A stretch of DNA of 64,000 nucleotides from Haematococcus lacustris (taxonomy: Eukaryota; Chlorophyta; Chlorophyceae; Chlamydomonadales; Haematococcaceae), in contig JASKMD010000025.1 in the NCBI GenBank assembly GCA_030144725.1, positions 744,001 to 808,000 on the forward strand, read 5' to 3'. The notes under the pieces were generated by a model. The model had not been told where the DNA came from. It saw only the letters and a program-made list of their open reading frames with translations, and searched no databases. Position 1 is the stretch's first letter. Every line of letters begins with the position of its first letter. The position numbers and the translations under genes are program-made. Positions 9,539-18,911 of this stretch are shown here, piece after piece.

Positions 9539-10675
9539 TCAGTCATAACGTACGCTCAACGATGCGCCAGGAGCCATGGCATTCTTCACTGCCCACTCCT
9601 GCCATAAATGCAGTGGATGCATGACATTCCTGAACTTGACCCCAGCACACCTTTTCAACAATGGAAGCACAGCCCGAACCACATCACATTGCACCAGCTG
9701 GACATTATGGCCTGGCTCCCCCACCTGCACCTCGGCCTCCCTAAACCGTCCCACCAGGGGCTGAAGGGCTGCTGCTGATGCACATCCTTCCTTCCTTGTG
9801 ATGGCCATGGCCAGCACCCCAATAACCTTACGCCCAAACCGGCCTGAGCTGAGGTCTGCCACACCTCTGTTCAAGGCCGCCATGTTCGGCTCGGGTAGGA
9901 CGACGTTTAGGTCAGATATCAGTAGGGTGGATACGGATTGTGGTAGGTTGCCCACGTCTGTTAGGTACATCTCTGTGACGCTCAACTTCACAAGGTTGCT
10001 GGGGCGGTCACGTAGTGAGACGGGGAGGGGGCCCAGGTAGGTGGCGTAGAAGGATGTCAGCCCCAAAGCTGGGTCCAACCACACAAAAGGATGAACCCTT
10101 TCCCTTCCAGTCAGGAGGGCAGTTTGGATGTCCAGATGCTTGATGCGTCCCACAACCAGGTGGTGGCGGAGGAGTTCTAGCAGCTCTGAGTGCAGCATTA
10201 AGAAAGGCTTGAACCCCAACACACGACAGTTGGGGAAGTTGGACATCAGCCGCTCCGCCAACCAGGCCCCCACTGGCAGGTGCTCATAGGTGGGCTCCTC
10301 TGCCGTGTGCTCGTCCATGATGAGTCTGATCTCCACGCCCCGAACTGCTTCACAGTGGCCCAGGAACCCAAGCACCCCCTCCACTCTGGCCCTCGTCATG
10401 CATGGACCAAGTCGCTGCTCCAGGGTCAGCATCAGCATCAGACGCTGCCGACGTCCACGCAGTGCCGCCAAGTGGCGAGGTGATAGTTGAGAGTAGATGG
10501 TTTCTGAGTCGATGCTGAGGACCAGGAAGTCGCAAGTCACCAGGCACGTCTCTCGGAACTCTTCGGTGATTGGAGTGGACTCGCTACCCCGACCGGGCCG
10601 CAGAAAATCACCGTCGCTGGTAATAACGATAGGCTCGGCCCAGCTTTGCCCCATCACAGACCGCTGCATCGTCAA
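9539..10675 (-). CDS. LRR-like F-box family protein, 378 aa (tandem paralogue 2)
   Basis: Tandem paralogue of 7908-9050. The start (MTMQRSVMGQSW) is identical and most of the length matches, with changes concentrated around residues 190-215 and at the C-terminus. The frame is intact, so the copy may be functional. About 80 bp upstream of its ATG begins an ATCTGTACAGAT array (10756-11062), which replaces the flank that the first copy has. LRR-like segments are at RIKHLDIQTALLT and LVKLSVTEMYLTDVGNLP. No enzymatic motif is seen. Confidence 0.7.
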   Translation of the reverse strand: MTMQRSVMGQSWAEPIVITSDGDFLRPGRGSESTPITEEFRETCLVTCDFLVLSIDSETIYSQLSPRHLAALRGRRQRLMLMLTLEQRLGPCMTRARVEGVLGFLGHCEAVRGVEIRLIMDEHTAEEPTYEHLPVGAWLAERLMSNFPNCRVLGFKPFLMLHSELLELLRHHLVVGRIKHLDIQTALLTGRERVHPFVWLDPALGLTSFYATYLGPLPVSLRDRPSNLVKLSVTEMYLTDVGNLPQSVSTLLISDLNVVLPEPNMAALNRGVADLSSGRFGRKVIGVLAMAITRKEGCASAAALQPLVGRFREAEVQVGEPGHNVQLVQCDVVRAVLPLLKRCAGVKFRNVMHPLHLWQEWAVKNAMAPGASLSVRYD

Positions 10676-10755
10676 ACGATGTGCCTGTACTGCAGGCTGG
10701 GCGCACGGCTTGCATCATGCACTTGCACGCCCAACAAAGATGCAGACTAGTCGTT

Positions 10756-11062
10756 ATCTGTACAGATGCTGTAGTCGTTATCTGTACAGATGCTCGAGCG
10801 TCGCGTCTGCATAGGCTCTCTCTCAGTATCTGTACAGATAGAAGCTTCTCCGTCTGTGCAGATCTGTATACATTGAATCTGTACAGATTTATCTGTGGTA
10901 TCTGTACAGAAAGCAGCTTTTCCTAATCTGTACAGATGCTATCTTTAATATCTGTACAGATAACAGCTTGTCTCTATCTGTTCAGATGGCTCTCTTACTA
11001 TCTGTACAGATCGCAGCATCTCTCTATCTGTACAGATACTACTCGCACTATCTGTACAGATT
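10756..11062. repeat. ATCTGTACAGAT palindrome array 2
   Basis: About 13 units of ATCTGTACAGAT or one-base variants with variable 10-12 bp spacers. It lies in the upstream region of the 9539-10675 gene. No CACTCACGATAAA terminus is found next to it, so it is either an internal array or the remnant of an element end. Confidence 0.88.
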
Positions 11063-11928
11063 CTAACTTGTGAAGGTGGAAACATCTCCCCACCACGGGG
11101 TCGGCGGAATGGATGGAGATCCTCTCAGCAATGTAGGCATGATGGGGTTTACTCTGCTTGTCTCCATATCCGATATGTAATGGATAATCGGCGGGCCGAG
11201 TACATTATGCGAAAATAATGGACGAGTCCGAGTCGGCGCGGACATATACACCGAGGCGCAGCCGAGGTGTATATGGCCGCGGAGACGAGGACGAGTCCAT
11301 TAGATTCGCGTAATGAGCGAGGTAGAGGCGATTATCTGGTATATCTGAGGTCCGCGGCCCGTCAATTATACAAAAGCGTACCCCGCGGCCCGGCAAATAT
11401 GCAAAAGCGTACCCCGCGGCCCGGCAATTATACAAAAGCGCAGTCAACGCCGGGTCAATTATGTCGAGTTTTATACATCCAAACGGCTTAGCGGCTAATG
11501 CGGTACGCTTGCCTTGTTCATCCCGAGCAAACCAAGCCTGCCCGGAGCCCAAAGCTCGGTGTTTACATGCCAGCCTGGCATATATAAGCACACTTGCCAG
11601 CGTGGCATCACCTCTAAGCTAAGCTTCCGCGCTTAGTCGTATTGATGAGGTGCTATCGCGCAAGTCGCGGAACGTGTTGTTTGACTCGCGACTTGCAACT
11701 TGCAACGTGCAAGCCATACTTGCAAGTTTCGAAAAGCTGCAGAGTACGCGTAGCTAGCTATCGGGGGGGTCCTCATGGCTGGAGTGCGACTGAGATCGGT
11801 AGCATAGTTGCTCCGTCCACCCCCGAGTTATGGGAAATTCTTTGATCCTATATTTTGCATACACCTCAGATATTACCAGCTGTTTATCATGGTGACAGGG
11901 CTTACAATTAGATGAAGACCAAGTGATT
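11063..11928. other. Non-coding region with a long imperfect palindrome and 34-bp repeats
   Basis: 11203-11312 forms an imperfect inverted repeat. The outer arms are CATTATGCGAAAATAATGGA and its counterpart; the inner stem is CATATACACC/GGTGTATATG around a 13-nt loop. At 11353-11445 a unit of about 34 bp containing ATACAAAAGCGTACCCCGCG is repeated almost three times. The frame at 11205-11591 (-) runs across these structures and is not supported as a gene. Confidence 0.5.
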
Positions 11929-13251
11929 TCACGGTCGATCAAAAACGCTGTTGTACCAGTCCATCTCCTCCATGCACACACGCAGTGGCCCAAACTGGTA
12001 ATGAGACAGATCAATGTCACTCAGATCCTCCTGGGTCCCCATTTGGGACGTCAGGAAGTAATCGATTTGTATGTCGATGGCCCTACCACCATGCTCCTCC
12101 ACAAACTCCTCCATGGACAATAGCACATCCTCATGAAGGTCGTAGCATTGGTGGATGTGCACCTTTGCAATGGAGGGGACCTCAATCACAATGGCCTGCC
12201 ACAACTCAGGGCTGGGCTGCAGTGAAGCCATCCTGATGCGCAACTCACTGCAGCCCTGGCACACCGGGAGCAAGGCCTCCATGACATCTACATCAAACTC
12301 TTGAATGTCATCTTCATCATTCCAATCACCACACACAACATCCACCACGCGGATGCACCCTGCCAAGGGTTGCAATGCAGCCAGAACAGCCAGATCCTCC
12401 TCTGACGTGTCAACAATCTCGACACGCAGAATATCTACCTGGGGCCTGACAGACACACCCTCTGCAAAGCATGAGGCACCGGCTGCGATTTTAGCCAGTT
12501 CGTCAGCTCTGGCAACCACGTGCAGCCTGCCAATGTGCACCACTTCTCTCACAGCATGCAGGGGCAACTTGCTGAAATCGTCAATGTCTGCCTTGCCCAC
12601 ACGCAACGTGCGCCACTGGCATGGCAGATCATGCAGAGACTCCCCAGGGCTGTCCATGTGCTCCATCTGCAGCGAGTGGAGGCTGACAGCTTCCCTGTAG
12701 AACGCTGACTTCCCAGGGCTGTGGAGAAACGCCCGCCTGATGTCTACATGGCGCAGCTGTGCCTTCAATGCTGTGTCCGACAGGAGGCGGGCTAGCGCTT
12801 CATAGGTCATGCCGAAAGCCAGGGTGAGGGAGTCGAGGTTGGGGAAGCTGTTTGCCAAGGTGGCTCCTAGCCAGGCACCCAGCTGTGCATCTCCAAAAGC
12901 ATGGCCGTCCAGCACCACCTCATGCACGGCCGTGCATCCCCGCAGCAGCCCGATCACAAACCGCAGCATGTCGGGTATGCTGTGTTGCTGCCCCACCACG
13001 TTCCATAGCAGCTGCAGCTGTAGCCGCTGCTCCCTTGCTCGCAAGACCGCGAGGACAGCTGGCGAAAGGAACCGGCTGACTTTTGTGCTGTCCAGCCGCA
13101 GGACTAGCGTGGGGCAGGTTTCTAGACTCGCGAGTAGAGTGGCTTTACAGGCTAGACGAAATGCTGGCGCGGCAGGGGCTGAAGTGACGGATCGTGCTAT
13201 GAGCGCTAGGACAGCGCTAGGCAAATCGAGGAGCTGGGTGTGGTGAGACAT
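11929..13251 (-). CDS. F-box/LRR-like protein, 440 aa
   Basis: The N-terminal F-box reads LDLPSAVLALIARSVTS...FRLACKATLLASLETC (residues 8-45). Degenerate LRR blocks follow, such as LRHVDIRRAFL, LHSLQMEHMD and WRTLRVGKADIDDFSKLPLHAV. This last block is the direct counterpart of the WRTLHVDNM...VSKLPLHAV block in the 6357-7646 product. The C-terminus is acidic. Expected to be a ubiquitin-ligase substrate receptor by family, but no partner is shown. It is divergent from the degenerate member starting at 13520. Confidence 0.77.
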   Translation of the reverse strand: MSHHTQLLDLPSAVLALIARSVTSAPAAPAFRLACKATLLASLETCPTLVLRLDSTKVSRFLSPAVLAVLRAREQRLQLQLLWNVVGQQHSIPDMLRFVIGLLRGCTAVHEVVLDGHAFGDAQLGAWLGATLANSFPNLDSLTLAFGMTYEALARLLSDTALKAQLRHVDIRRAFLHSPGKSAFYREAVSLHSLQMEHMDSPGESLHDLPCQWRTLRVGKADIDDFSKLPLHAVREVVHIGRLHVVARADELAKIAAGASCFAEGVSVRPQVDILRVEIVDTSEEDLAVLAALQPLAGCIRVVDVVCGDWNDEDDIQEFDVDVMEALLPVCQGCSELRIRMASLQPSPELWQAIVIEVPSIAKVHIHQCYDLHEDVLLSMEEFVEEHGGRAIDIQIDYFLTSQMGTQEDLSDIDLSHYQFGPLRVCMEEMDWYNSVFDRP

Positions 13252-13519
13252 TGCTGTCGGGCGAAAACACGTGGAGCGAGTAGTTAAGATAGCATCACTG
13301 ATGGCATGAAGGCGTATTCATGTTATCACACGCCTAATCTCAACATTATCTCCTCATTTGGCCCTACTGCAGTGGTTGGGTCGGCTGCATATCTTGCGTG
13401 GGCGATGCTGTGATATGATGTGCCATATTAAGAGGTTGAGATGTTTGGTGGGCGTGCAAGTGCATGGTGCAAGCGCTCGTCAAGGCTCCCTCCGTGAAGT
13501 ACAACCCCTACAATACACG

Positions 13520-14374
13520 ATGCTCCAATCATCTCAGCGCCAAAGCCTTCCCGATAACTTGATCCCTACGCTGGCTGTACACTTCATCCGAGCCGGGGCG
13601 GGTCGCGTGTTCAGCCGCCTCAGCAAGAAGTGCTGGGAGGCGTGCTTCCTATACTGCGATACCTTCAGCATCGACATCACCAGCGAAATCATCACCACCC
13701 ACCTGTCTCCTGACGTGCTCGCGCTATTGCGTGGGCGTCAACATCCCCTGTGGCTAAGGATCCAAATTCATTCACCACTCGGAGCGGCGCTTCATCGGTG
13801 CCGAGTGGACTGGGTGATTGGGCTGCTGGGGCGATGTGAGGCCGTACAGAAGGTCTCAATCGGGTTCGGTCCCAAAACAGCGAAGGTGGAGCCATTTTGG
13901 AAGAGGCACTACGAGCAGCTACCAATTGGGGCTTGGTTGGGGGAGAGGCTGATGGCCAACTTCCCCAATTGCCACCTGCTCACTTTCCCCGGCTTCATCT
14001 TCAGATCTGCACAACTGGAGGCATTCATGCGCCACAGTCTAATCGCAGAGCGCATCACCCACCTTAACCTTGCTGGTGCCCCTGACCTCACTGCCGCAGG
14101 TGCTGCTATGGCTGCCGCATATGAGACTGGCGGTGAGCGTAGGGAGGCTGTTACACGGGTGGGGGATGCTGACGATGTCGCTGGGTTGGGTGGAGGGAGT
14201 GACGGAAGTGGGGCTGCCGCTGGAGGTGCCGCTGACACACTTCGTGCGCCCAGAGTGGAAGCCGTTGCCGCAGCGTGCCCACTGGAAGCAGGCGTCCGTG
14301 ATGACTGGCAGCGCTGTGTACCAGGGCATAGAATATCGTTCATCTGCAGCCACGCATGCAGTGCATGCTCATGA
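13520..14374 (+). pseudogene. Degenerate F-box/LRR-like family member
   Basis: From Met at 13520 (just after the conserved leader motif at 13450-13480) the protein aligns with the 7908/9539 pair: ITTHLSPDVLALLRGRQ, RVDWVIGLLGRCEAV, YEQLPIGAWLGERLMANFPNC, ERITHLNLAGA. After about codon 195 (near 14100) the frame turns into low-complexity Gly/Ala and stops at 14374. The neighbouring frame at 14070-14489 has better family-like composition, so a frameshift near 14080-14110 is likely. It lacks the C-terminal third of its relatives. Confidence 0.6.
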
Positions 14375-14375
14375 A

Positions 14376-14930
14376 TCATGTGACTGCTGTGCGTTTGATG
14401 TCACATGTCCAACAACAACGCTGCACGATGCAACCTGCAAAGTTTACCTCCTCAGCCAACTGCAGCAGATCCACCTCCCCATCGCGTAGGCGGGTGCCAT
14501 CTGCACGACCTAGAACCATGTAATGATTGTTATTTATTAGGAGCATGTACATGGCCTCACCCTCCAGGCCAGGCTGGTAACCTTGTGGCCTACAGCTGGC
14601 CACCTGCTCAGGTGACAGTCCAAACTGGTACGTGAAGTCCTGGACGTACCAGGGCCGATTGGCACTAGTGCCCTTATCCAACACGTACACAGGTGTGCCT
14701 CTGAGCAGGCTGTACAGCGCCAGGACAGTGGGGTGCGTCCATGCACCAAGTTCAGCCAGGTGAGCCTGATACCACAGGCCCAACGGTATCCCCTCTGTCT
14801 CGTTGTGAGGGTGGACAGACATCAACTCCTCCAAGTCATGCGGGACCTGATTAGCTGCCACCAGCTTCTTGTGCATTTCCACTAGATTCTCAGTGAACTG
14901 CGCCGTCGCCTCACGCTCTCTGGCATGTGC
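14376..14930 (-). CDS. OTU-like cysteine protease, C-terminal exon
   Basis: The exon begins after a TTGACAG acceptor at 14930 and ends at a stop at 14376. It contains the second half of an OTU fold, including GEAMYMLLINNNHYMVL, where the His is the expected catalytic histidine. The first half, with the catalytic Asp/Cys, is on the same strand at 24440-25720. The intron between them holds element B. OTU proteins are deubiquitinases or related peptidases. Because 5' and 3' halves keep strand and order, the gene may still be spliced across an intron of about 9.5 kb; otherwise it was inactivated by the insertion. Confidence 0.7.
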   Translation of the reverse strand, partial: AHAREREATAQFTENLVEMHKKLVAANQVPHDLEELMSVHPHNETEGIPLGLWYQAHLAELGAWTHPTVLALYSLLRGTPVYVLDKGTSANRPWYVQDFTYQFGLSPEQVASCRPQGYQPGLEGEAMYMLLINNNHYMVLGRADGTRLRDGEVDLLQLAEEVNFAGCIVQRCCWTCDIKRTAVT

Positions 14931-15084
14931 CTGTCAACAAAACACGCATGCAGTGTAACAGGACGCCATGTCACATCGGTGTCTATCAGCACACCAGCAT
15001 GTGACAGCATCGATAAAAGCAGGACATGTGCCAATCAGGCCAATACCATATCAGCTCACTCACAGGAATTAGCAGCGATAACTG

Positions 15085-15695
15085 CGCAGTATCCATGGTA
15101 ACTGCGCTGTTTTTTATGATACTGCGCTGCTTATCATGGATACTGCGCTGCTTATCATGGATACTGCGCTGTAATCCATGGATACTGCTCAGTCAACCAT
15201 GGATACTGCTCAGTCAACCATAGATACTGCTCAGTTTACCATGGATACTGCTCAGTTTACCATGGATACTGCTCAGTCAACCATGGATACTGCTCAGTCA
15301 ACCATGGATACTGCTCAGTCAACCATGGATACTGCTCTGTCAACTATAGATACTGCTCAGTCAACCATGGATACTGCGCAGTCAACCATGGATACTGCGC
15401 TGTCAACCATAGATACTGCTCAGTCAACCATGGATACTGCTCAGTCAACCATGGATACTGCTCAGTCAACCATAGATACTGCTCAGTCAACCATGGATAC
15501 TGCTCAGTCAACCATGGATACTGCTCAGTCAACTATAGATACTGCTCAGTCAACCATGGATACTGCTCAGTCAACCATAAATACTGCTCAGTCAACCATG
15601 GATACTGCTCAGTCAACCATGGATACTGCTCAGTCAACCATGGATACTGCGCTGTCGTCTATGGATACCTCGTTGTCGACTAAGGATACTGCTCA
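15085..15695. repeat. TACTGCTCAGT array, 21-bp units (B, left)
   Basis: About 29 units of 21 bp, each TACTGCTCAGTCAACCATGGA with TACTGCGC variants. Since 21 is a multiple of three, one frame stays open as a heptapeptide repeat (MDTAQST); this is a by-product and not a gene. The array starts 28 bp inside the terminus. Confidence 0.9.
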
Positions 15696-16370
15696 GGTGG
15701 CGACATCATTTGCTATTGTGTCCCTGCAACGCCATTATGGTTATGCGCGTGTGTACCATGCTCTGGCGCAACTCTGTTGCACAACTTCCTTCTTTTCTAA
15801 GACAAGCTACAGACTCAGGGCTACCAAAGGGGGGGGAGGGTAGGGGGGACGCCACTTCTTTGGCTTGATGGTGGGAGCAGGCCGCTCTCACTTAATGCAC
15901 GCCAGTGAATACCGGAGTAGTCTTCTTCTTCTTCTTCTTCTTTCTTTTCTCTACTGTGTGTTGTGTGGGTTGGTGTGACAGCGGCTGATGATGATGGTTA
16001 ACCTCCTGTTGATGCCGCAAGCCTATTCCTGCCCTTGATGAAGTCCGTGTAAACCTTAACCCATGTTGCCTGGGTCTAGATGATGGGATACTTACTATTA
16101 CTGTTGGATGGGCTCTTTCACTGTGTGGCTCTTACACACGTCATCAGGCTCAATTACTAGCATCAATAACATGAACAACGACAACATATGAGAGGCAACG
16201 ACATCATGACCAGCTGCCCTTTCACCACCACACCAACATCACCAACATGAAGGCAACATGAGCAGCAACAACAACATGACGCACACTTGCATTGGCCCCA
16301 TGTGTACCTTGTGGTGCAAGGTGTGATGATGTGTAATGGCTATTGATCTGCTGGCGCCATACACAACCCC
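15696..16370. other. 3' flank of the deleted accessory gene
   Basis: No gene. From about 16000 to 16370 the sequence matches, in inverted orientation, 56500-56900 of element C (shared TTGATGAAGTCCGTGTAAACC and CACCACACCAACATCACCAA). That places it as the 3' region of the accessory gene. Confidence 0.6.
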
Positions 16371-17123
16371 CTAATACTGTCGCTTGTGGCGCTTAGCCGG
16401 TGGAGCCTCCCCCCCACCCCCTTCCCCAGCACCCTTCTGCCTGTTGCCCCTGCCTCCGCCCCTGGCCCCGCCTCTGCCCCTGCCACCGCCACTGCCGCTG
16501 CCCCTGCCCCTGCCTCTGCCCCCCTGCCTGCCCTGGCTTCCGCCCCCTCTTGCAGCTGGCTTGACCACCTTCTTGGCCCCAACCGACTCCTCTCCCGCAG
16601 CTGGACCACCCTGGACCGCTGCTGCTGGTACCGCCGTGGCAGCCCCCCCCTGGGCCACCTTTGCTGCAGCTTTGGCTGCCTTAGCAGCCCTGGCCTCAAA
16701 GACCGAGAATCAGGACTTCCGGGATATCTGCACACACATTGCATCACAGTCTTTACAGTCATGTCTGAGCTAAATTGGGCTGGTATTGGTGGCACCTCTA
16801 TTCACCACTGCTATACCTGGCCTCCTGCCTCACCTGCTGTGTCACCGAGAAGGCCACCAGCAGCTGCTCCGGCACCTTCGACACCTTGGCTCTGCACAAC
16901 AACACCACATTACATGTGCTTGCCATGCAACGATTTCAGCAGGGTATATAACTTGCCATTCGATAACTGCCCATTTCACCTTTGCTTTGGCCCTGCGGGA
17001 CATCGTGCTCTTGTGTTGGGCTGAGCTGAACAAGGAGGGGCGCGCCTTGGTTGGTGGGGCTGTGGCCTTAGCAGGCGGGGCTGTAGTGTCCAGCTGACGC
17101 TTGGTCCCACGTTGGTCACCCTG
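16371..17123 (-). pseudogene. Internally deleted copy of the element C accessory gene
   Basis: The 5' part (17123 to about 16710) matches exons of the accessory gene of element C: QRGTK(R)QLDT, then the short exon beginning DIP. At about 16700 it jumps directly to the C-terminal Ala-rich and RGG-like tail, which ends APPAKRHKRQY at 16371. Compared with element C, the sequence between about 53285 and 56150 (roughly 2.9 kb) is missing. The reading frame after the junction does not join cleanly. Confidence 0.7.
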
Positions 17124-17225
17124 CAGAAATTACACATGGCAGGGATTGCAGGGATTGTAGGGACCACCAAGTTACACATGACTACTGCTTTGTAGCTTTG
17201 TAGCTATGTCAACGTCCTGTGATCT

Positions 17226-18392
17226 CTGTAGCCACATGGTACTGCTCTGTAGTCATATGGATACTGCTCAATAGTCACTAAATACTGCGTAGTAGGCAAG
17301 TGAGTTCTGCTCTGAAGTCATATGGATACTGCTAAGAAGCTATATGGATACTGCTCAGTAGTCATGTATATACTGCTCAGTTGTCATGTATATACTGCTC
17401 AGCAGGCATGTGGATACTGCTCAGTAGGCATGTGGATACTGCTCTGTAGTCATTCGGATACTGCTCAGTAGGCATGTGGATACTGCTCTGTAGTCATGCG
17501 GATACTGCTCAGTAGGCATGTGGGTTCTGCTCAGTAGTTATAAGGATACTGCTCAGTAGGCATGTGGATACTGCTCTGTAGTCTTGTGGATACTGCTCAG
17601 TAGGCATGTGGATACTGCTCAGTAGGCATGTGGATACTGCTCTGTAGTCATGTGGATACTGCTCAATAGTCATGTGGATACTGCTCTGTAGGCATGTGGA
17701 TACTGCTCAGTAGGCATGTGGATACTGCTCAGTAGGCATGTGGATACTGCTCTGTAGGCATGTGGATACTGCTCAGTAGTCATGTGATACTGCTCAGTAG
17801 GCATATGGATACTGCTCAGTATGCATGTGGGTACTGCTCTGTAGTCTTGTGGATACTGCTCAGTAGGCATGTGGATACTGCTCAGTAGTCATGTGGATAC
17901 TGCTCTGTAGGCATGTGGATACTGCTCAGTAGGCATGTGGATACTGCTCAGTAGGCATGTGGATACTGCTCTGTAGGCATGTGGATACTGCGCAGTAGGC
18001 ATGTGGATACTGCTCTGTAGTCATGTGGATACTGCTCAGTAGGCATGTGGATACTGCTCAGTAGTCATGTGGATACTGCTCAGTAGGCTTGTGGATACTG
18101 CTCAGTAGTCTTGTGGATACTGCTCAGTAGGCATGTGGATACTGCTCAGTAGGCATGTGGATACTGCTCAGTAGTCATGTGGATACTGCTCAATAGGCAT
18201 GTGGATACTGCTCTGTAGGCATATGGATACTGCTCTGTAGGCATGTGGATACTGCGCAGTAGGCATGTGGATACTGCTCTGTAGTCTTGTGGATACTGCT
18301 CTGTAGGCATATGGATACTGCTCTGTAGTTATGTGGATACTGCTCTGTATCCATTAGTTACTGCGCAGTATGCAAGTTGATACTGCTCAGTA
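17226..18392. repeat. TACTGCTCAGTA array, 22-bp units (B, internal)
   Basis: About 53 units of 22 bp: GGATACTGCTCAGTAGGCAT with TCAGTAGT, TCTGTAGG and GCAGTAGG variants. The perfect palindrome TACTGCGCAGTA appears in some units. Spacer differs from the left array although the core is the same. Confidence 0.92.
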
Positions 18393-18552
18393 GTTATAAG
18401 GACGCTGATTGGGCTGCAACCAACACAGAGGATTACCACCAACATCATCATGAGGCTCACAGCTACGCTTACACATGTGCCTGGGTGCAGCGAAAGGGGG
18501 TATCACACATCAGACCTATGACTGGTTACTGCCTTGCTCTTGGGTTAGTGGG

Positions 18553-18911
18553 TGTGCACTCACTGCTCCGCCGCCACCACATCCTGTGGGGCATCCGTTC
18601 CAGCCCCCTCTACCACCGTTGGCTCCATGTCATCAGCGTTGCTGGCTTGGGCAGGGACGGCACCTGGTGTAATGAAGTCGATTCTGCATGGGCACATGTC
18701 TTACATTAGTTGTCATCTAAAAGCATGATTGAATGTGCATCAACACATACCTTGCTCTTCTATCATCCTCTGCGAGCATGCAACAACAGGCCTGTCAGTG
18801 GCGGAACCAGAGAGCCTACATGCACTGCCAGCAACACCTAGCGCCCCAATTCCTCACCTGTACGGTCACCTCCAAGTAAGGTTTGAGCCAAATCCGTCGT
18901 TGGGACGCCAT
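18553..18911 (-). pseudogene. Remnant of 5' exons of an element gene
   Basis: A start at 18911 gives MASQRRIWLKPYLEVTVQ, ending at a GTGAGG donor (18858). A short Cys-containing exon follows, ending at a GTATGT donor near 18750. A third acidic exon lies between an ACACCAG acceptor and a GTGAGT donor (about 18652-18553). Small acidic exons after a basic start are also seen at the beginning of the element A transposase (29348-29740), so this may be the start of a lost transposase gene. Evidence is splice-site pattern only. Confidence 0.35.

Noticed and set aside
11205..11591. 128-codon minus-strand frame
   Set aside because: Runs through a palindrome and 34-bp tandem repeats; open only by chance.
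15178..15843. 221-codon frame of MDTAQST repeats
   Set aside because: It exists because the array unit is 21 bp. The unit is a DNA-level repeat, other arrays with 22-23 bp units have no such frame, and no conserved non-repeat sequence is attached.
17226..18392. CRISPR-like regular array
   Set aside because: The window is eukaryotic, spacers are 8-12 bp and recur, units are palindromic binding-site-like, and no cas genes are present.
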